Source: Certhia americana
Lineage: Eukaryota > Chordata > Aves > Passeriformes > Certhiidae
DNA: 64,000 nt
Assembly (NCBI GenBank): GCA_018697195.1
Contig: CM031859.1
Coordinates: 55,428,650 to 55,492,649 of the forward strand
Direction of reading: 5' to 3'
In this document: in pieces, positions 37,701 to 50,229 of the stretch
Layout: every line of letters starts with the position of its first letter
How positions within the stretch are numbered: position 1 is the first letter of the stretch
The notes under the pieces: generated by a model
The model's input: the letters and a program-made list of their open reading frames with translations, nothing else
Told to the model about the DNA's origin: nothing
The model's database searches: none
Made by a program: the position numbers and the translations under genes

Positions 37701-40669
37701 TTAGGAATGTTTCTGTACTGTGTTTTTACACATGGATCTACTCTCATGTGCATCTGGCAAATAGTTTACTCCTGAGAATGTGAAGTAACTTTTGGCTTCA
37801 GAACTGGAAGCGTGAGTGTCTGCTGTTTAACTCTTTGTTACCACTGAGGATGCTAGATGAGCCTCTGAAAAGCAAGGATTGTTCCCCATTTACTCTAGCA
37901 ATAACTGCAGACATCAGGTTCTGAAACCCATGGCTTACTTGGTACTATTGGAAAAGCTTTTGCAATGTAATTAATTTCAGAACTTAACAAATCACTTCAA
38001 CACAATTCTTTTGCTATTTTAAAGTAGGTAGGACAGGATCCTGGACAAACCATAGACAGGTTTGGCTGCATTTTACTAGCAATGTAGCAGTCATATCTAT
38101 GCTGTATTGTATTTTTAATTTTTTTTTCAGTAAAAGAATTTTTTATTTCTGCAGTCTTTGTTTCTGTTAACTTTGGCTGAAAGAGCAGTATCTTAATGTC
38201 ACCTAAAAATGCTTTATTACACTTTTATATGCTGAAATCAAATTCTTGACATGAAATTGGATCACCATTTATTAGTATAAACCCTATGATCTCAATCTCC
38301 TAGCTCAGGTAGTTCTCTGTTGCAGAGAAGGATGAAGTTTAATCAGGTAATGTGCACAGGAAATTTTTGGCAGCAGAAAAAATATCACAAATCCTTGCAT
38401 GTTTGAGATCCCATATGTCCATGTATTCAGAGAAACAGCTGGATAATTTTCCTCTGTGTGAGGAGATTAGAGCAAAACGGATGAAATGCTGATGAGCAGA
38501 TGGCTTGGATGTCAGTTTTATGTTTATCCCACAGTCTTTAAAGCAATGTTGTAAAGAGAACCTGAACGTGAGATGGTTTCAGTGGAGCTGATTTGTAGTA
38601 TAAATAAAGGCAATTAATCATTCTTATCATTCACATTAGGCACAGAATAGAACCAGTGATTTGATTTTGAAATATGACCTTTTAGAGTAATTTATTAGAG
38701 ATTTACTGGAAAAGTTCCTGTTTCCAGTGCTCACTGCTGTGCATCATGTGCTTTAAGTAACTGAGTAGGGCATTTTTTCTGTTGTTCTGTTTCACAAAAT
38801 GGAATAACTCACTAAAACTGTGTTGTCACTAAATACCTGCCCAGAACATAAAACAGAAATTATGCAAAAAGGAGAATAATTACTTTTTTCTTCACAAGAC
38901 CAGATATCAGATGTTCCTAGCTGTCAGTGATTGTTTCCTTATCCTTGTGAACTTTCATTCTGTAAGAGAGGCTGCAGAGGAGACTCTAGAACATGGATGA
39001 GAACAGAACAGAGATCTTCAAATTCTGGGTCCTACCCACAGAGAATTGGGGTGAAGAGACAGAAGGGAGTAGAGAAAAACATATTGATTTTCTGGAAACC
39101 ACCTTCAAACTCTGTTTCTCCAGTTTTACCTCTCTCAACAGTGCCTGAAAGGCATAAAGTCATTCCATCCTGATCGGGTGCTACCCTCTTTTAACTTTGA
39201 TGTGTTTATGATGAGGTGCCAGGCTGCGGAAAGACATTCCCCCTTATTTTTCTATGTGGGCAACACCCTTTCCTTTCTTTACCTCCTTCCATGCTGTAAT
39301 ATGGTTTCTGGTCCCATCACAGATTAGAAAAGCATGCTGCAGCCCAACAGGGTTGGACCTCTGAGGTATTCAGCCTTGCTTGAGTGGCAGTTGAAAGTAT
39401 CTGCTGCATCTGCTAAGGTTATATGGGACTTTACTCTCAAACGGGACAAGATGATGAAGATTAAAAGCCAGCAAGCTTCACTTCTGCTAACAGTAACATT
39501 TGGCTTGCCATCAACATTATTAAAAGGTTCCTATTCCAAAGATCTTACAGTGCTGCCAAATCCTTACCATTACAGTCCAATTTTGGGGATTAGTTTTCTG
39601 AATCAGCATCCTGTTTGAGGATCATCACTACTATAAGTGTCCATTAGCCCTTGTTCCTCTTCCTCTGTGTAGGGACCAGGAGGAAGAGCAGTGAGGGAGC
39701 TTTGCTGCTCACCAGCTTTAGCACAGAGATGTGTCTTTTCTCCTCTTCTGTGCACCTCCCACCACATTGCCTTGTCCTCACCTGACCTCTCTGGCCAGTG
39801 TCTGGTTGGCCTTCCCAACCCTTTTGTGCTGTACAAACAGCTTCCCTCAGGGAAATCTCCATCCCTTCAATGGGGAAATGGCAGTGGTGCAGCTCAGCCT
39901 TCAGGATAACACACAAACATTTTTGCTGTGGCTGAGCAAAGACATCTGGAACCAGGGCAGTGAGGTGTGATGGTGCCCATCCTAACACTTTGTTTTCCTG
40001 AGCCAGCTGGGGTGGTGGATTGACTCCCTAGGATGGAAAGTGGTGAAGCTGCAGGTTTTGCATTTCTAGCATCTGTGTAAATTTTACAAAATTGTGGAAT
40101 GACTCCTAGACAGTATCCTATTCCAGGGTGTGAGAGTGGGCCAGAGCTGGAGTAACCACCTGCAGCTTGACACTAGAGTTGTTATCAAAAATAAATACAT
40201 GGTTCAAAAGCTGATCTCTGTAATAAATTGCTTCTTACTTTTCAGGCATGTGAAACTGCTAGTAATTGGACTCAGTATGAAAAATAAGCCAGGACTGTGT
40301 CTTCATTTTGCTAAATCTTTAGCTATCACTCCCCTTTGTTGTGGTTGTTATTTTGTCATCTGTTTATCAAGTTTTTACCTTGGTAGTGATCAAAACATCA
40401 AGGTTGTGTATCCACAACTTAGGAGAGCCCATAAAAATTTATGTTGAAAACTGTTAAGTCTCTTAGCTGTTTGTGTTTCATATAGTGCGAACTCTTCTGC
40501 TCCGCAGGTTTCTTAAATTGCTGCACATGAAAGTGCACCATGATGCATGGGAGGTGCACTGTGACTTATGTTCCCTGCCCTCATCCTCTTGGAGGTGACA
40601 CCAGGCTCCTGTGGCAGCACACCAGAAAGGATGTCATGTACCATTCCTGGGGCAGTCCAGAGGCAGGTG
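34765..40669. other. No gene seen; possible non-coding elements
   Basis: Unique sequence between a microsatellite and the LTR. About 34880-35600 and 38500-38720 are free of low complexity and dense in AT-rich motifs of the kind seen in conserved non-coding elements, but conservation cannot be judged from one sequence. A GC-rich patch at 37160-37570 carries overlapping frames on both strands (97 and 65 codons). No exon or RNA gene was recognised. Confidence 0.5.
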
Positions 40670-40710
40670 TGAGTTTAAGGGTTAAAAGACTTAGGAACAT
40701 AGCTAGCAAG

Positions 40711-40781
40711 ATAAAAGCAATATATTTTGATTAAGGGTATAGCAGGGGCTACTGAAATAAAAGCAATATATTTTGATTAAG
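40711..40781 (+). repeat. 25-bp direct repeat inside the LTR
   Basis: Two identical 25-base copies starting ATAAAAGCAATATATTTT lie at 40711-40735 and 40757-40781, a period of 46 bases, in the U3 part of the LTR. Repeated U3 blocks often hold enhancer sites in retroviral LTRs; that role here is inference. Confidence 0.95.
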
Positions 40782-41298
40782 AACTTGACAAGGGGATTAG
40801 AAGAAGCAGCTAAGGGTTTAATTACTAACATATGAGTATAATTGAAATAGTTAGAATGAAGACAATTTATCATGCATTTGATTAAGTTATGTTTTTAGAA
40901 GCAATAGGGAGCATTGTGTAGCATTGTAAAAGATCAGGAACCAAGAAATGCACCCGGCCCTTGTGATACTTAGAGCTAAGAGAAGAGGCCTGGACCATGA
41001 CCAAGGACTCATGAAGACTTGGCAATGGGACAAAGTAGTGTGGAAGACTTCTGACTTCCTCTTCATGAACCCACTGACCGAAATCAAGAAGACCACCACC
41101 TCAATTAAAAAGAAAACTGCACAATTATAATGAGCATTCAACTCATTTTAATACAAATTGGGGATAGGTAATGAGTTTGAATATGAGTCTTGAATGACTC
41201 TATGAATATGTAAACCCTTTGTAAATATATAGAGAGCTGACCCTTTGAAAATTTATACATGTCTTTGGAGGGTTACCTCGCATGTGTCCAGCTGCTGC

Positions 41299-41304
41299 AA
41301 TAAA
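41299..41304 (+). promoter_or_regulatory. Polyadenylation signal AATAAA in the LTR
   Basis: Canonical AATAAA followed by ATGCCATTTT, an arrangement like that at the R/U5 region of avian retroviral LTRs. It supports the plus orientation of the LTR. Confidence 0.65.
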
Positions 41305-41372
41305 TATGCCATTTTTTAACTACCACTAATTGAAAGATTTCTTTGTCTGTGGCACCTTTAGTGCATCAGGTG

Positions 41373-42440
41373 ACAGTACCCCACACCAAGCACACATGAA
41401 GCAGGGCTCCCCATGAAGCAGGGGGTCTGCACAGGGCTTCAGATCCTGGAGCTCAAGGAGGGCTGGAGCATCATTCCATCCTTTGTAGGGAGTGGGGCTG
41501 CCCCAGCCCCACAGTGTCATGGGGATGAGGGCCATGGAGCTGGGCACTACAAGAAAGGGAAGGACTGAGCTGACAGACCAAGCTGCTCCTCATGGTTGCA
41601 GCTTTTATTTGGGTCAAGGGTGCCTGTCTGCTCCTTGGTCACACATGTGAAAAGTGGTCACCCTGCCCTGGAAGCAGCAGGCAAGGCAGGAACAGAACTA
41701 GTTCACAGTGGTTCCTTGGGATTCTTGGGAACTGGATTCAGTGGTTTTCACTTGGTGCACCCACATTTTTTCTGTGTGTGCATAAGTAGCAAGGTGAATA
41801 ACTACAAAAGGGAAAACAGGACTATGCAGAATATGAGGTTTCAGGAAAGTGTGTTCCTGATCCACGCTCATGAGAAGCTCCATGAATACAGTGTAGTGCT
41901 GATTCTTCTGTTTTGCTGACCAAGAAAACAACAACAACAAAAAAGATATACAGTTTTTTATATTGTTTTATTCACATTGGAGCACTTTTGACATGGGAAA
42001 TTTCTATTGTTCTTTGAACAACGAGGCCAGATTTGAAAACAAATCCCACCTCTGTGTCTAGAAGGACCATGTTACCTTACACCAGTTTTGACCCACACAG
42101 ACACATTTAGGAACCTCCCAGAAAATCTGAGAAGTGGGTGCTGTAAATATTTAGGATTATGAACAGTTTTGTGGACTTGTCTGGGACTGGACTTGATAGT
42201 GAAGCACCAGGTAACAAGTGCTTGCAGAACTGAGAACATTGTCCCCACGATATAGAAAACTACATTTTTAGAAGGATGAAAACACTCACTTATTTTGGAA
42301 AAAAAATAAAGAAACCCAAGTTATTTCAATGATCTTAAAACAGTTTTGCTTAGGACAGCCACAGCAAATATATTTTTAGATTTCCTAGGGTTAAGTTTTA
42401 CAAGACAGTTTGCTCTGGTATTCTTGCTGAAGCTATTAGC
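41373..42440. other. No gene seen
   Basis: Unique sequence directly 3' of the LTR. It holds no retroviral leader or gag-like frame, which supports the solo-LTR reading. Small overlapping frames only. Confidence 0.6.
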
Positions 42441-42517
42441 AAAATTAAAAAAAAAAAACAAAAAACAAAAAACAAAACAAAAAAACAAAAAAAAAACAAA
42501 AAAACCCCCCCAAACAA
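42441..42517. repeat. A-rich tract with C interruptions
   Basis: Poly(A) with single C interruptions (CAAAAAA-like units), ending in a run of seven C at 42505-42511. No element body was recognised next to it. Confidence 0.95.
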
Positions 42518-44454
42518 CATCTTTTGCTTCAGAAAAACAGAGAGAGACTTTGTTTAGTAGCTTGCTGAGGTTACAGCCCTTCCAGCACTAGAGTTCTTGG
42601 AGCTCTTGGACTAAATCCAGCATAACTGGGCTTTTAACCCCAACTTACAATTCAAAGTGAAAACTCAGTGTTGGGATGAGTGTGAGCAGGAGCAAAGCTA
42701 GGGGACCAAAGCCTGGCTTACAGAAACATACAGTCATGATTAGCTGTACAAAGAACCATTCTGCAGCTGTACTAAATAAATTCCTGCACTTGCTAAACAT
42801 TTTCTGTCAGTGCTATTTCTAGAGTTAAATTTCACTTCTGTTGCAACTGTAGTCCTGTCAGGGGAGTGACTGAAGTGGCTAATTTGGCCACTTATTTCTT
42901 CCTGCTTCTTCTCTCAGTTTGCACTTAGGCTTTTCTAATACATCTTTTTTCACTGCCTCCCTCTGGCATACATTTGCTACTCAGGAAACCACAGGCCAGT
43001 TGTTATGAGAAGAATTTTCCTGTCACCCATGAGTGCTGTACAAAATATGTTTATACAGCATTTTGGAATTTATGTGGCGGTTTGGAAAATGTGTAGGCAT
43101 TCAGATGTGGTTCTTATGACCACATATATGGTGCTGTGAAAGGATTTTAGGTGCAAGAGATGTAACAGATACAGTTCAGTTCCTGCTATTCTTAACTGTT
43201 ATTCTGGACTGACCAGATATAAATCAGGTATGCCCAGTGATCTCTTTGCAGCTCCTGGATGATGTTTGCAGTGGCATTGCTCACCTGGCAGGGCTTGATG
43301 GGTCAAACCTTGAATTTGATGACACTAACTCTTCTCACTGCTCTGCTGTGAACCAAATGGTGGATGCTCTATTTCAGGTGTATCAGTCCTGTAAGGGCTG
43401 CTGCAGGGAAGCAGGAAAGGGCAGGTGTGCTCCTGTGGCTGACAAGATGCCAACAAAACAGGAGCATGGTTCAGCATCCTGACTCATTAAAAAGCATTGT
43501 CCCTCCAGCATGCTCGCCAGCTTGCTCAAATATACTTCATTTTTGCTGTAAGCTGCCAGAGATGTAATCCCTTGTTAACTAGAAAATGTTTTATTGCTGC
43601 ATATTTCTGCCTCTCTTTTCTCCTAATGTGTAGCACACCAGGGAAACTCATCGTGTCAGGAGGGAACAAGTCTCAGAAAGGGACATTTTGAGATGGGTGC
43701 TTTTGTACTTTTGCTGGGCATGCACACCTGCCTTTTTCCATATGGACTGCAGTGTAGGCACATGCAGCTCAAAATATCCAGGCCATTAGGAATAAAGACA
43801 TTGGCTGAGTTTTTTAATAACCTGCTTTCTTTTGTTTTTTAACAGTATACACAGTTCCTTAATCCTACTTGACTGAAAAAAAGCACTGAGCTTTACATCT
43901 GTATTACCTAGTATTTAAACTGCCTCTCTGCCATTATCCATGAGAAAACAATTTATTTATTTTAAAAACAAAATAACTTCTGTGGGAGCTGCTGCCTGAC
44001 AGAAAGCCAGGGGGCCTGTGGGAGATTAGCAATTTAAAGCCTTTTTTTTTTTGTTTTTAGGCTTTTTCAGCAGGGCACTGCATAGCCAAACCAACCACTT
44101 CAGACCATATGTCACCGTTGTTAATTCCATTTGTTGGTGCCAAGGCTTTCTCTAATTTATCTCTTTGAATCCTTTTGCATCATTTTTTGCAAGTCTTCCC
44201 TAGCCATTTGTTCAGACGTCTTCCAAAGGAGCAGCAAAGGGTTTGGCACTCAGATACCAGACCTCTGTAAGAGATTACATGGTTGTTAGAAGTTTAATTT
44301 TAACTGACATCCTACTTTTCCTATACATGTCTGTGAGAAAAAAAACAAACCAAAACTGTCTGGAAAGGCACAACACTGATGCCATTTGGAACAAGGTATG
44401 TTGCCCTATTCCTGACTGACTCAGACATTAGGACTGTACAAAAAAATCTATTGC

Positions 44455-44456
<2 letters not shown>
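42518..44456. other. No gene seen
   Basis: AT-rich unique sequence with small overlapping frames (43237-43482, 43364-43567) and no recognised domain or repeat family. Confidence 0.6.
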
Positions 44457-44504
<48 letters not shown>

Positions 44505-44514
44505 NNNNNNNNNN

Positions 44515-44576
<62 letters not shown>

Positions 44577-44577
44577 T
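44457..44577. repeat. (ATT)n trinucleotide repeat with a 10-N gap
   Basis: Pure TTA/ATT units on both sides of ten N (44505-44514). The motif is the same on both sides, so the gap most likely hides an uncertain number of the same unit. Poly-Ile translations are artefacts. Confidence 0.98.
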
Positions 44578-47500
44578 TCTTTGGTGATATAAAAATCCAA
44601 GCCATTTAAAATGGCCATACTGTAGGAACAGATAAATTTCCTCTTTGGATAAAAAAAGAGAAACAGATGATTTAAGAAAAAAGTAAGGACTCCCTGACCC
44701 TGTATTTTCCAAAGTATACTACAGCAGGAATTAAAATGAATGCTAGCAGATGGGGAATGGAAAACTTTGCTGCTGCTAACACTGAGATGGTACTGCTCTC
44801 TGTAAAAGCAAGGACTGTTTCCATTTCACTCTGCACGTTTGTTTTGCTTGCATTTTCCAGACTCATCTCCCAGGCATCTGCACATGCTTGGCCACTGATA
44901 CATGAAAAAAGCTAGGAAAGGAGCTTTCTCTGCCCATCTCTCTCTTCCTTTGGTATGTGTCCATTGCAGCAGACACTGCTGTACTTCTGTATGACTAAGA
45001 ACAACCCTCAGTACTTGAAAAATAAACAAAAACGTCCTTCTAGGCTGGTGTCCACAAGCCTCTGTTCAACAAAATATTTATATGCCTGCTTATATTTGTC
45101 AGTGAAGCACTGAAGCATAAGTTTAATGATATCCACATACTCAGTTCCATTAGGTTTAATGGTCTTTAAGCCCACATTGAGAATCAGACGCACGCTGAGG
45201 GAGGTTCAGAAGAGTGTTGGCTTGACTACAGTCTCATGACTCTGGGAGCTGGGGCTGTCACACTTGCTGGGTAGTTGCTTTTCTTCTGTCAGCAGCAATG
45301 ATTCCCAGTCATGACTGTTAACTTGAAAGGACTGGTGGTCATTTCCATCTAGCAAAAGGACGTGCAGAGTGGAATGGATGGGCACTTTCTGAGACCTGTG
45401 TTTGGTGGCTGAATGGCTGAGAGGAGACCTTACTTTGGCTTAAAGAGAAAATAAAAAAAAAAAGAGGCAAAGGCACCGCTGGGAAGCTCTTGCCATCTTT
45501 CCCAAGAACATTTCTTGAGAGGATCTGCTGTTCACTGCAAACCTCTCCAGCCCAAAGCCAAGCTGAGAAATATTTCAGGGTATCAGAATACATTATCTCA
45601 AGCATTAGTGATTTTGTGTTTGGAGTGAGTTAGAAAGCACCCAATGCACAGGCAGGGTAGGACCCCCAGGGACTGCATCCAGCCATGTCACTGCACTACT
45701 CTTTCCTGGGGCAGGAGAGCAGCTCTCCTGGAGCACTGATGGATTTACCTACAGAGGCAATGGAGGTTTGGCATTCTTCAGTAGCAGAGGATATGGCCTG
45801 AGGGGAAATGGAGGAATGCACATGACTAACGAGGCAGGAAAGGAGGGGAGACATTTTTGGTACAAAAGGAGCCTTAACTTTACCAAGTTTTCAATTAAAA
45901 AAAAGAAGGGTGGAAAATAGAGAGTTGAGGGGAAATTGCCCACTGATTACCAATACAAATGGAGAGCCAAAGAAAACAGACTTTACTAGAGGGTTATGAA
46001 GAGGTTACCATAAAGTTTCTCTTCACCTTTTGACCCATATTATGAGTCTTTCCAAGATAAGACTGAGCAGAAAATTGTCATATGGCAACTAAGCAAAGGC
46101 AGCTCTTCTCCTAAATAAATAAGTGCTCTGCCCAAGGGGAATTACAGACATGTAAGTTGATTTTTCTTTCTCTCATGTCCTTTAGTTTTGCATTTCTGGG
46201 CACTGCTTTAAGCACTTGAAGTGCTGGAAAAGTTAATTGTCTATACAATCATCCCCTCTCTGCTTGGGTTCCATCAATCAGCAAGCAACTTTATAGAAAG
46301 AATCCCATGAAGTTTTGGGGAGTTTCTAACTGAAATCCTTGACAGTCTTCTCTTGATGTCTGTGGTAGGATCCATCCCATGTTCTGCTGCTGATGCTGAG
46401 TGGGTGTGTTGCCTGTCACTAGGCAAGCCTCTGACTTAAGGATAGCCTGTGCTTGTATTTGGGTTTCCAGAAGTCAAGCATAGAGTCATGGAAGGCAGAG
46501 CAGAGATATGACTGGCTGCTCCCCACCTCTCACAGGTGGGTTTTGCAGACAGCTATTCTGGTAACAGAACTAAGCTAATTTTTAGTTACTGTGGGATATA
46601 TCTGGATAACAACATTGTGACCTGCCACAACGCCATGATTGTTGTTGGGTACTCCACTGCACAAAGTAGCACTTGGTACAAAGGCAGTGAAAATGTCTTG
46701 AGCTTGTCCTGACATGCTTTGGATAGGGCCTTATCTGATTCTTTGGACCTTAACCTCATAAGTTAGGATTGCTCTCTTTTGCTACTAAAGAAAACCCTCT
46801 CATGAAATCAAATTCCTCTCTGTCTCTGAAAAAAGTAATTTGTCTGCTAACTGAGGTCCCAGTACTCGAGCAGTTGTCACTGAGCTTGTCCCAACAATGT
46901 CAGAGTGGGGTGGGGGGATGTGCAGAGCTGAATGCCGTGAAGCCAAGCCATGAGGAAATGGTGAAGTTTGCTACACAGATGTATTTTTGAAACACCACTT
47001 CTTCATAAAAGATCAGTGATAAAGAACCAACAAATAATTCAATCAGATGGTGTCTCCCTGTACTCTCAGTAGTTTCTGTAACATGGTGCTTCAGCAGTGC
47101 CTGATTGCTGAGGAATGGGTGTCATACAATGATAAGAAATTATTTGGTTTTATTTTTAGTTATGCTCTTTCTTCATACAAGGAGTTTAGTTTTATTTCCT
47201 CTGACACTATCATTGGACAAATTTCACTTCAATGAGTTTGGTTTGGTTTGGAAGAGAAACGTCTACATTTTCTCCCATCAAATTTGGCATTCATCACTTT
47301 GGAAAGAGACTGTATGAATAAAAGCCTACCAGTGCAAATCTACCTCTTCCACCACCTCTCCCCTCCACCCACCCCTTGCAGGGCTCTCACAGCCTTCCTT
47401 TCTGACACCTGACAGCCATCACAAAGTACAATTCATGTGTTACTGACTGCCATCACATCATTGACTTTGCCTGTGCATTTAACTCAGCTCTTCTCTTCTA

Positions 47501-50229
47501 TGTTATCTACTTGGATAGTATCCTCTGTGGGATAAATGACTGGAACTTGGAAGCTGTTTTCCTTGGCAGCACTTTGATAAATAAAAAAAATAATTGCAAT
47601 AATAGTAATAAAACCAGTGTTAGTAACTATGGCAGCAGAAACAGAATAAGCAGGTTATCAATTTCACTCTTTAGTGAACACAGTTGCTTGGAAAATTAAA
47701 TCAGATGAGTCTCTTATGGACAGCAAATCCATCAAAAAATTATATGCACAAGACTAAGGTATTTGTTTGTTGTGTCATGGTCACGGTCCTGCAGGTGCTC
47801 TTGGAGCATGGCAGAGAGAGTAAGGTATATTTATATAGTCCCAGGAGAAAAATGTTTAGGATGAATGACATCAACCTGCAGTTCCTGCTGATATGCACAA
47901 GGTACATACCACTGCTCAGCCTGTGCAGAGAGGCTTGCTGATCTGCCATAGAGTTACCTTGCACTGACCTGGACCTGGATGAGGTGTCATGAATAACCCA
48001 GGATTCCTTTGTGCACTGAAATGCCAGAACTCCCTCAGAAGTCCAGGGCATAGAATTTTAGTAGGATTTAACTGACAGGTGAGAACGCATGTTTTCAAAA
48101 CAATTTTGCTGATCTAAAACCAAATAGCAGGTAAGCTTTCAAAATCGTTAAAAGAAATCCTTGCAAAATTCAAAAGTTTGACCATAAATGCATGTAAAAG
48201 TTTCTTTTTATTGTTTTGATGGGAGGAAAACAAGCTAGAGGATCCTTCCCAGACCCATAGGGCCAAGTTCAACCTCAGCATGAGGCCATCTCTACCAGCA
48301 GATGTTTAATTTATTGCACTGAACTGCTGGAGCATCATGTTTGAGGCTGCTTCTTTGATTGATATGTGAAAGCTAAGAAGAACCCAACCAAAATACCACA
48401 AGCCCAAAGGAAACAGATCTTGTTTTGCTGTCAACAGTCTGACAGAGAATGAGGCCCCATTTTCCCTACAAGCTATCAAAGACTAACTTGATCAAGTCAT
48501 ATGAGATAAACGGAGATGACACGGTCATGCTGGGACAGGAAACACGCCTCCAGCAGCAGCAGCAGAGTGTGTGTGTGTGTTTGCTCAGGAAAGGGCAAGG
48601 CTCTTGTTGTCTCAAGCTGTATCTTTCTGCTTCAAAAGGATTTTGTGAGCAAGTGTGAACATGCTGGGTCTTTGTTGTCCCAGCCACTGACTGTGGTGGC
48701 AAACTGGAACCTTCTCTAGAGGCAACATCTTATGTATTAAAGGGAAAATAACTCTGTTCTGGGTTTTTAATTACTTCTTGTAGTAATAAAGCTGAAAACA
48801 CCAGTCAGTTTGAAACTTTTTATTAAAACACTCAAGTGAAAGACATCCTTAGCAGGACCTCAAGAAGAGGGTCTTGTCTGTTCTGAGTTCCTAACTGCTC
48901 TGGCTGAAGCAGGAGAGTGTGTGATAATTATCAGACTACTCCGGCATTACAGCTTTTCTCCAGCAAAAATTCCATCCTGGACTTAAGTCAAGGAATGGTC
49001 AATGCTGACGTGTTTCTACAAAGCTGTTTAGTTTTCATAAAACAGAATTTTTGAACAAAAATGTTCTGAAAAGCATTTCCTTGGGTCAGGTGCCTTTGCA
49101 TTTTGTCCAAATGCGAATAGTAGTAAGTGCTTTTCCAGCAATAAAGTTTTCTGCACTTTTCAGTAAAATATGTTGGAAAAAAGTGCTTAAAACTTGCAAA
49201 CTATAAAGGAAAACCTGTTCCTGCAGTGAGATAAACCTACACTGAAGAGCTGCTTTGAACATTTTAATGGAAGTTTTTTATTTCATGTCCAGATACTGGT
49301 TTGAGGATGAAAATATCTTGCAAATTTATTTTTGACAGAATAAATCCTGAGGCACTGAGATAAAGGCAAATAATATGGAGACAGGAGATGTGACTTCATT
49401 CTGCTTTGTGAAAGCATTTTGGCTTTTTCCCAGTCTGGAACAAAAACAGCTTTAGGCTCCTTCATAAGTCTGTCCCATAGCAGTGTCACTTCCTGCCTAG
49501 TCAGATAACAGTGTCGACCAGGTGGCTGTTTGTTTCAGCATTTCAGTGGAGCCTTGAGGAACTATGAAAAGAATACCACAGCTCATGCAAATCCCCTAGA
49601 TGCCCTCATCTTTCATGTTATATTCAATTCATCTCACCCTGGCTGTGATGCTTCTGTTTCCAGCCTGCCACAGGCATTTTAATTGATGATATACAAGTGC
49701 CCTGGCGTTTTCCTGCTTTCAGCTCTCTCAAGCACACACAGACAAAAGAACCTATAATCTTTCTGGAAAAGATTATGTAGCCAGTGGGAATCAGAGTATG
49801 TCTGCAACATTTTTTCAGAGTCTCTTGTAGCTATTGGAAGAACTTCTTGTGGGCTAGAACAAGGGTTTTTCAATTCCCCCAGGCAAGTGTTGAAAGCTGT
49901 GTTCAGGCAAACATCAGCTACATTCAGGTGAGAACAAGAATTTTTAATTCTGAATATGCAGGATTACAGACATCTATTGAAAAAGAAATAGCAATTCAGA
50001 TACTGTTTTCAGGTTACCATTCTTAATGTTGGAGGAGCTTGACCATAGGATGTAGAGCTCTCACATGCTGGGCAGGAGATGGACTTTGTAAAGGAGAAAT
50101 CTGCTCAGAAATCTGCTCCCTTCCCTGAGGTCATGGGAGACCCACATCTCACCAAGGGGTCAACATTCATGTGGGGACAAGCTGTAGCCTCCAGACTTCT
50201 TGCAGTATGGGAAATCGCAAACATCTCTA
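44578..50229. other. No gene seen; unique sequence
   Basis: Moderately AT-rich unique sequence with small open frames only (up to 103 codons at 47740-48051 minus). A short CAG run followed by a GT run lies at about 48551-48580. No RNA gene, transposon end or exon was recognised. Confidence 0.55.

Larger units (their letters stand above)
40670..41366 (+). mobile_element. Solo LTR of an endogenous retrovirus (probable)
   Basis: The segment opens with TG (TGAGTTTAAGG) and closes with CACCTTTAGTGCA plus T. The ends form an imperfect inverted repeat. A TATA-like stretch lies at about 41223-41231 and AATAAA at 41299-41304, about 65 bases before the 3' end, the U3-R-U5 order expected on the plus strand. 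CAGGTG is found just before the element (40664-40669) and just after it (41367-41372), a likely six-base target duplication. If the element ends at CA (41365), the flanks differ by one base. A six-base duplication would favour a class II (beta/alpha-like) origin. No primer-binding site or gag/pol sequence follows, so this is a solo LTR. Family name unknown. Confidence 0.75.

Noticed and set aside
41373..42440. Retroviral internal region after the LTR
   Set aside because: No primer-binding site, gag/pol-like frame or second LTR was found on either side, so only a solo LTR is called.
46480..46530. Resemblance to the start of a reverse-oriented CR1 (CATAGAGTCATGGAA)
   Set aside because: Similarity is lost after about 15 bases and none of the later CR1 blocks follow, so chance is likely.
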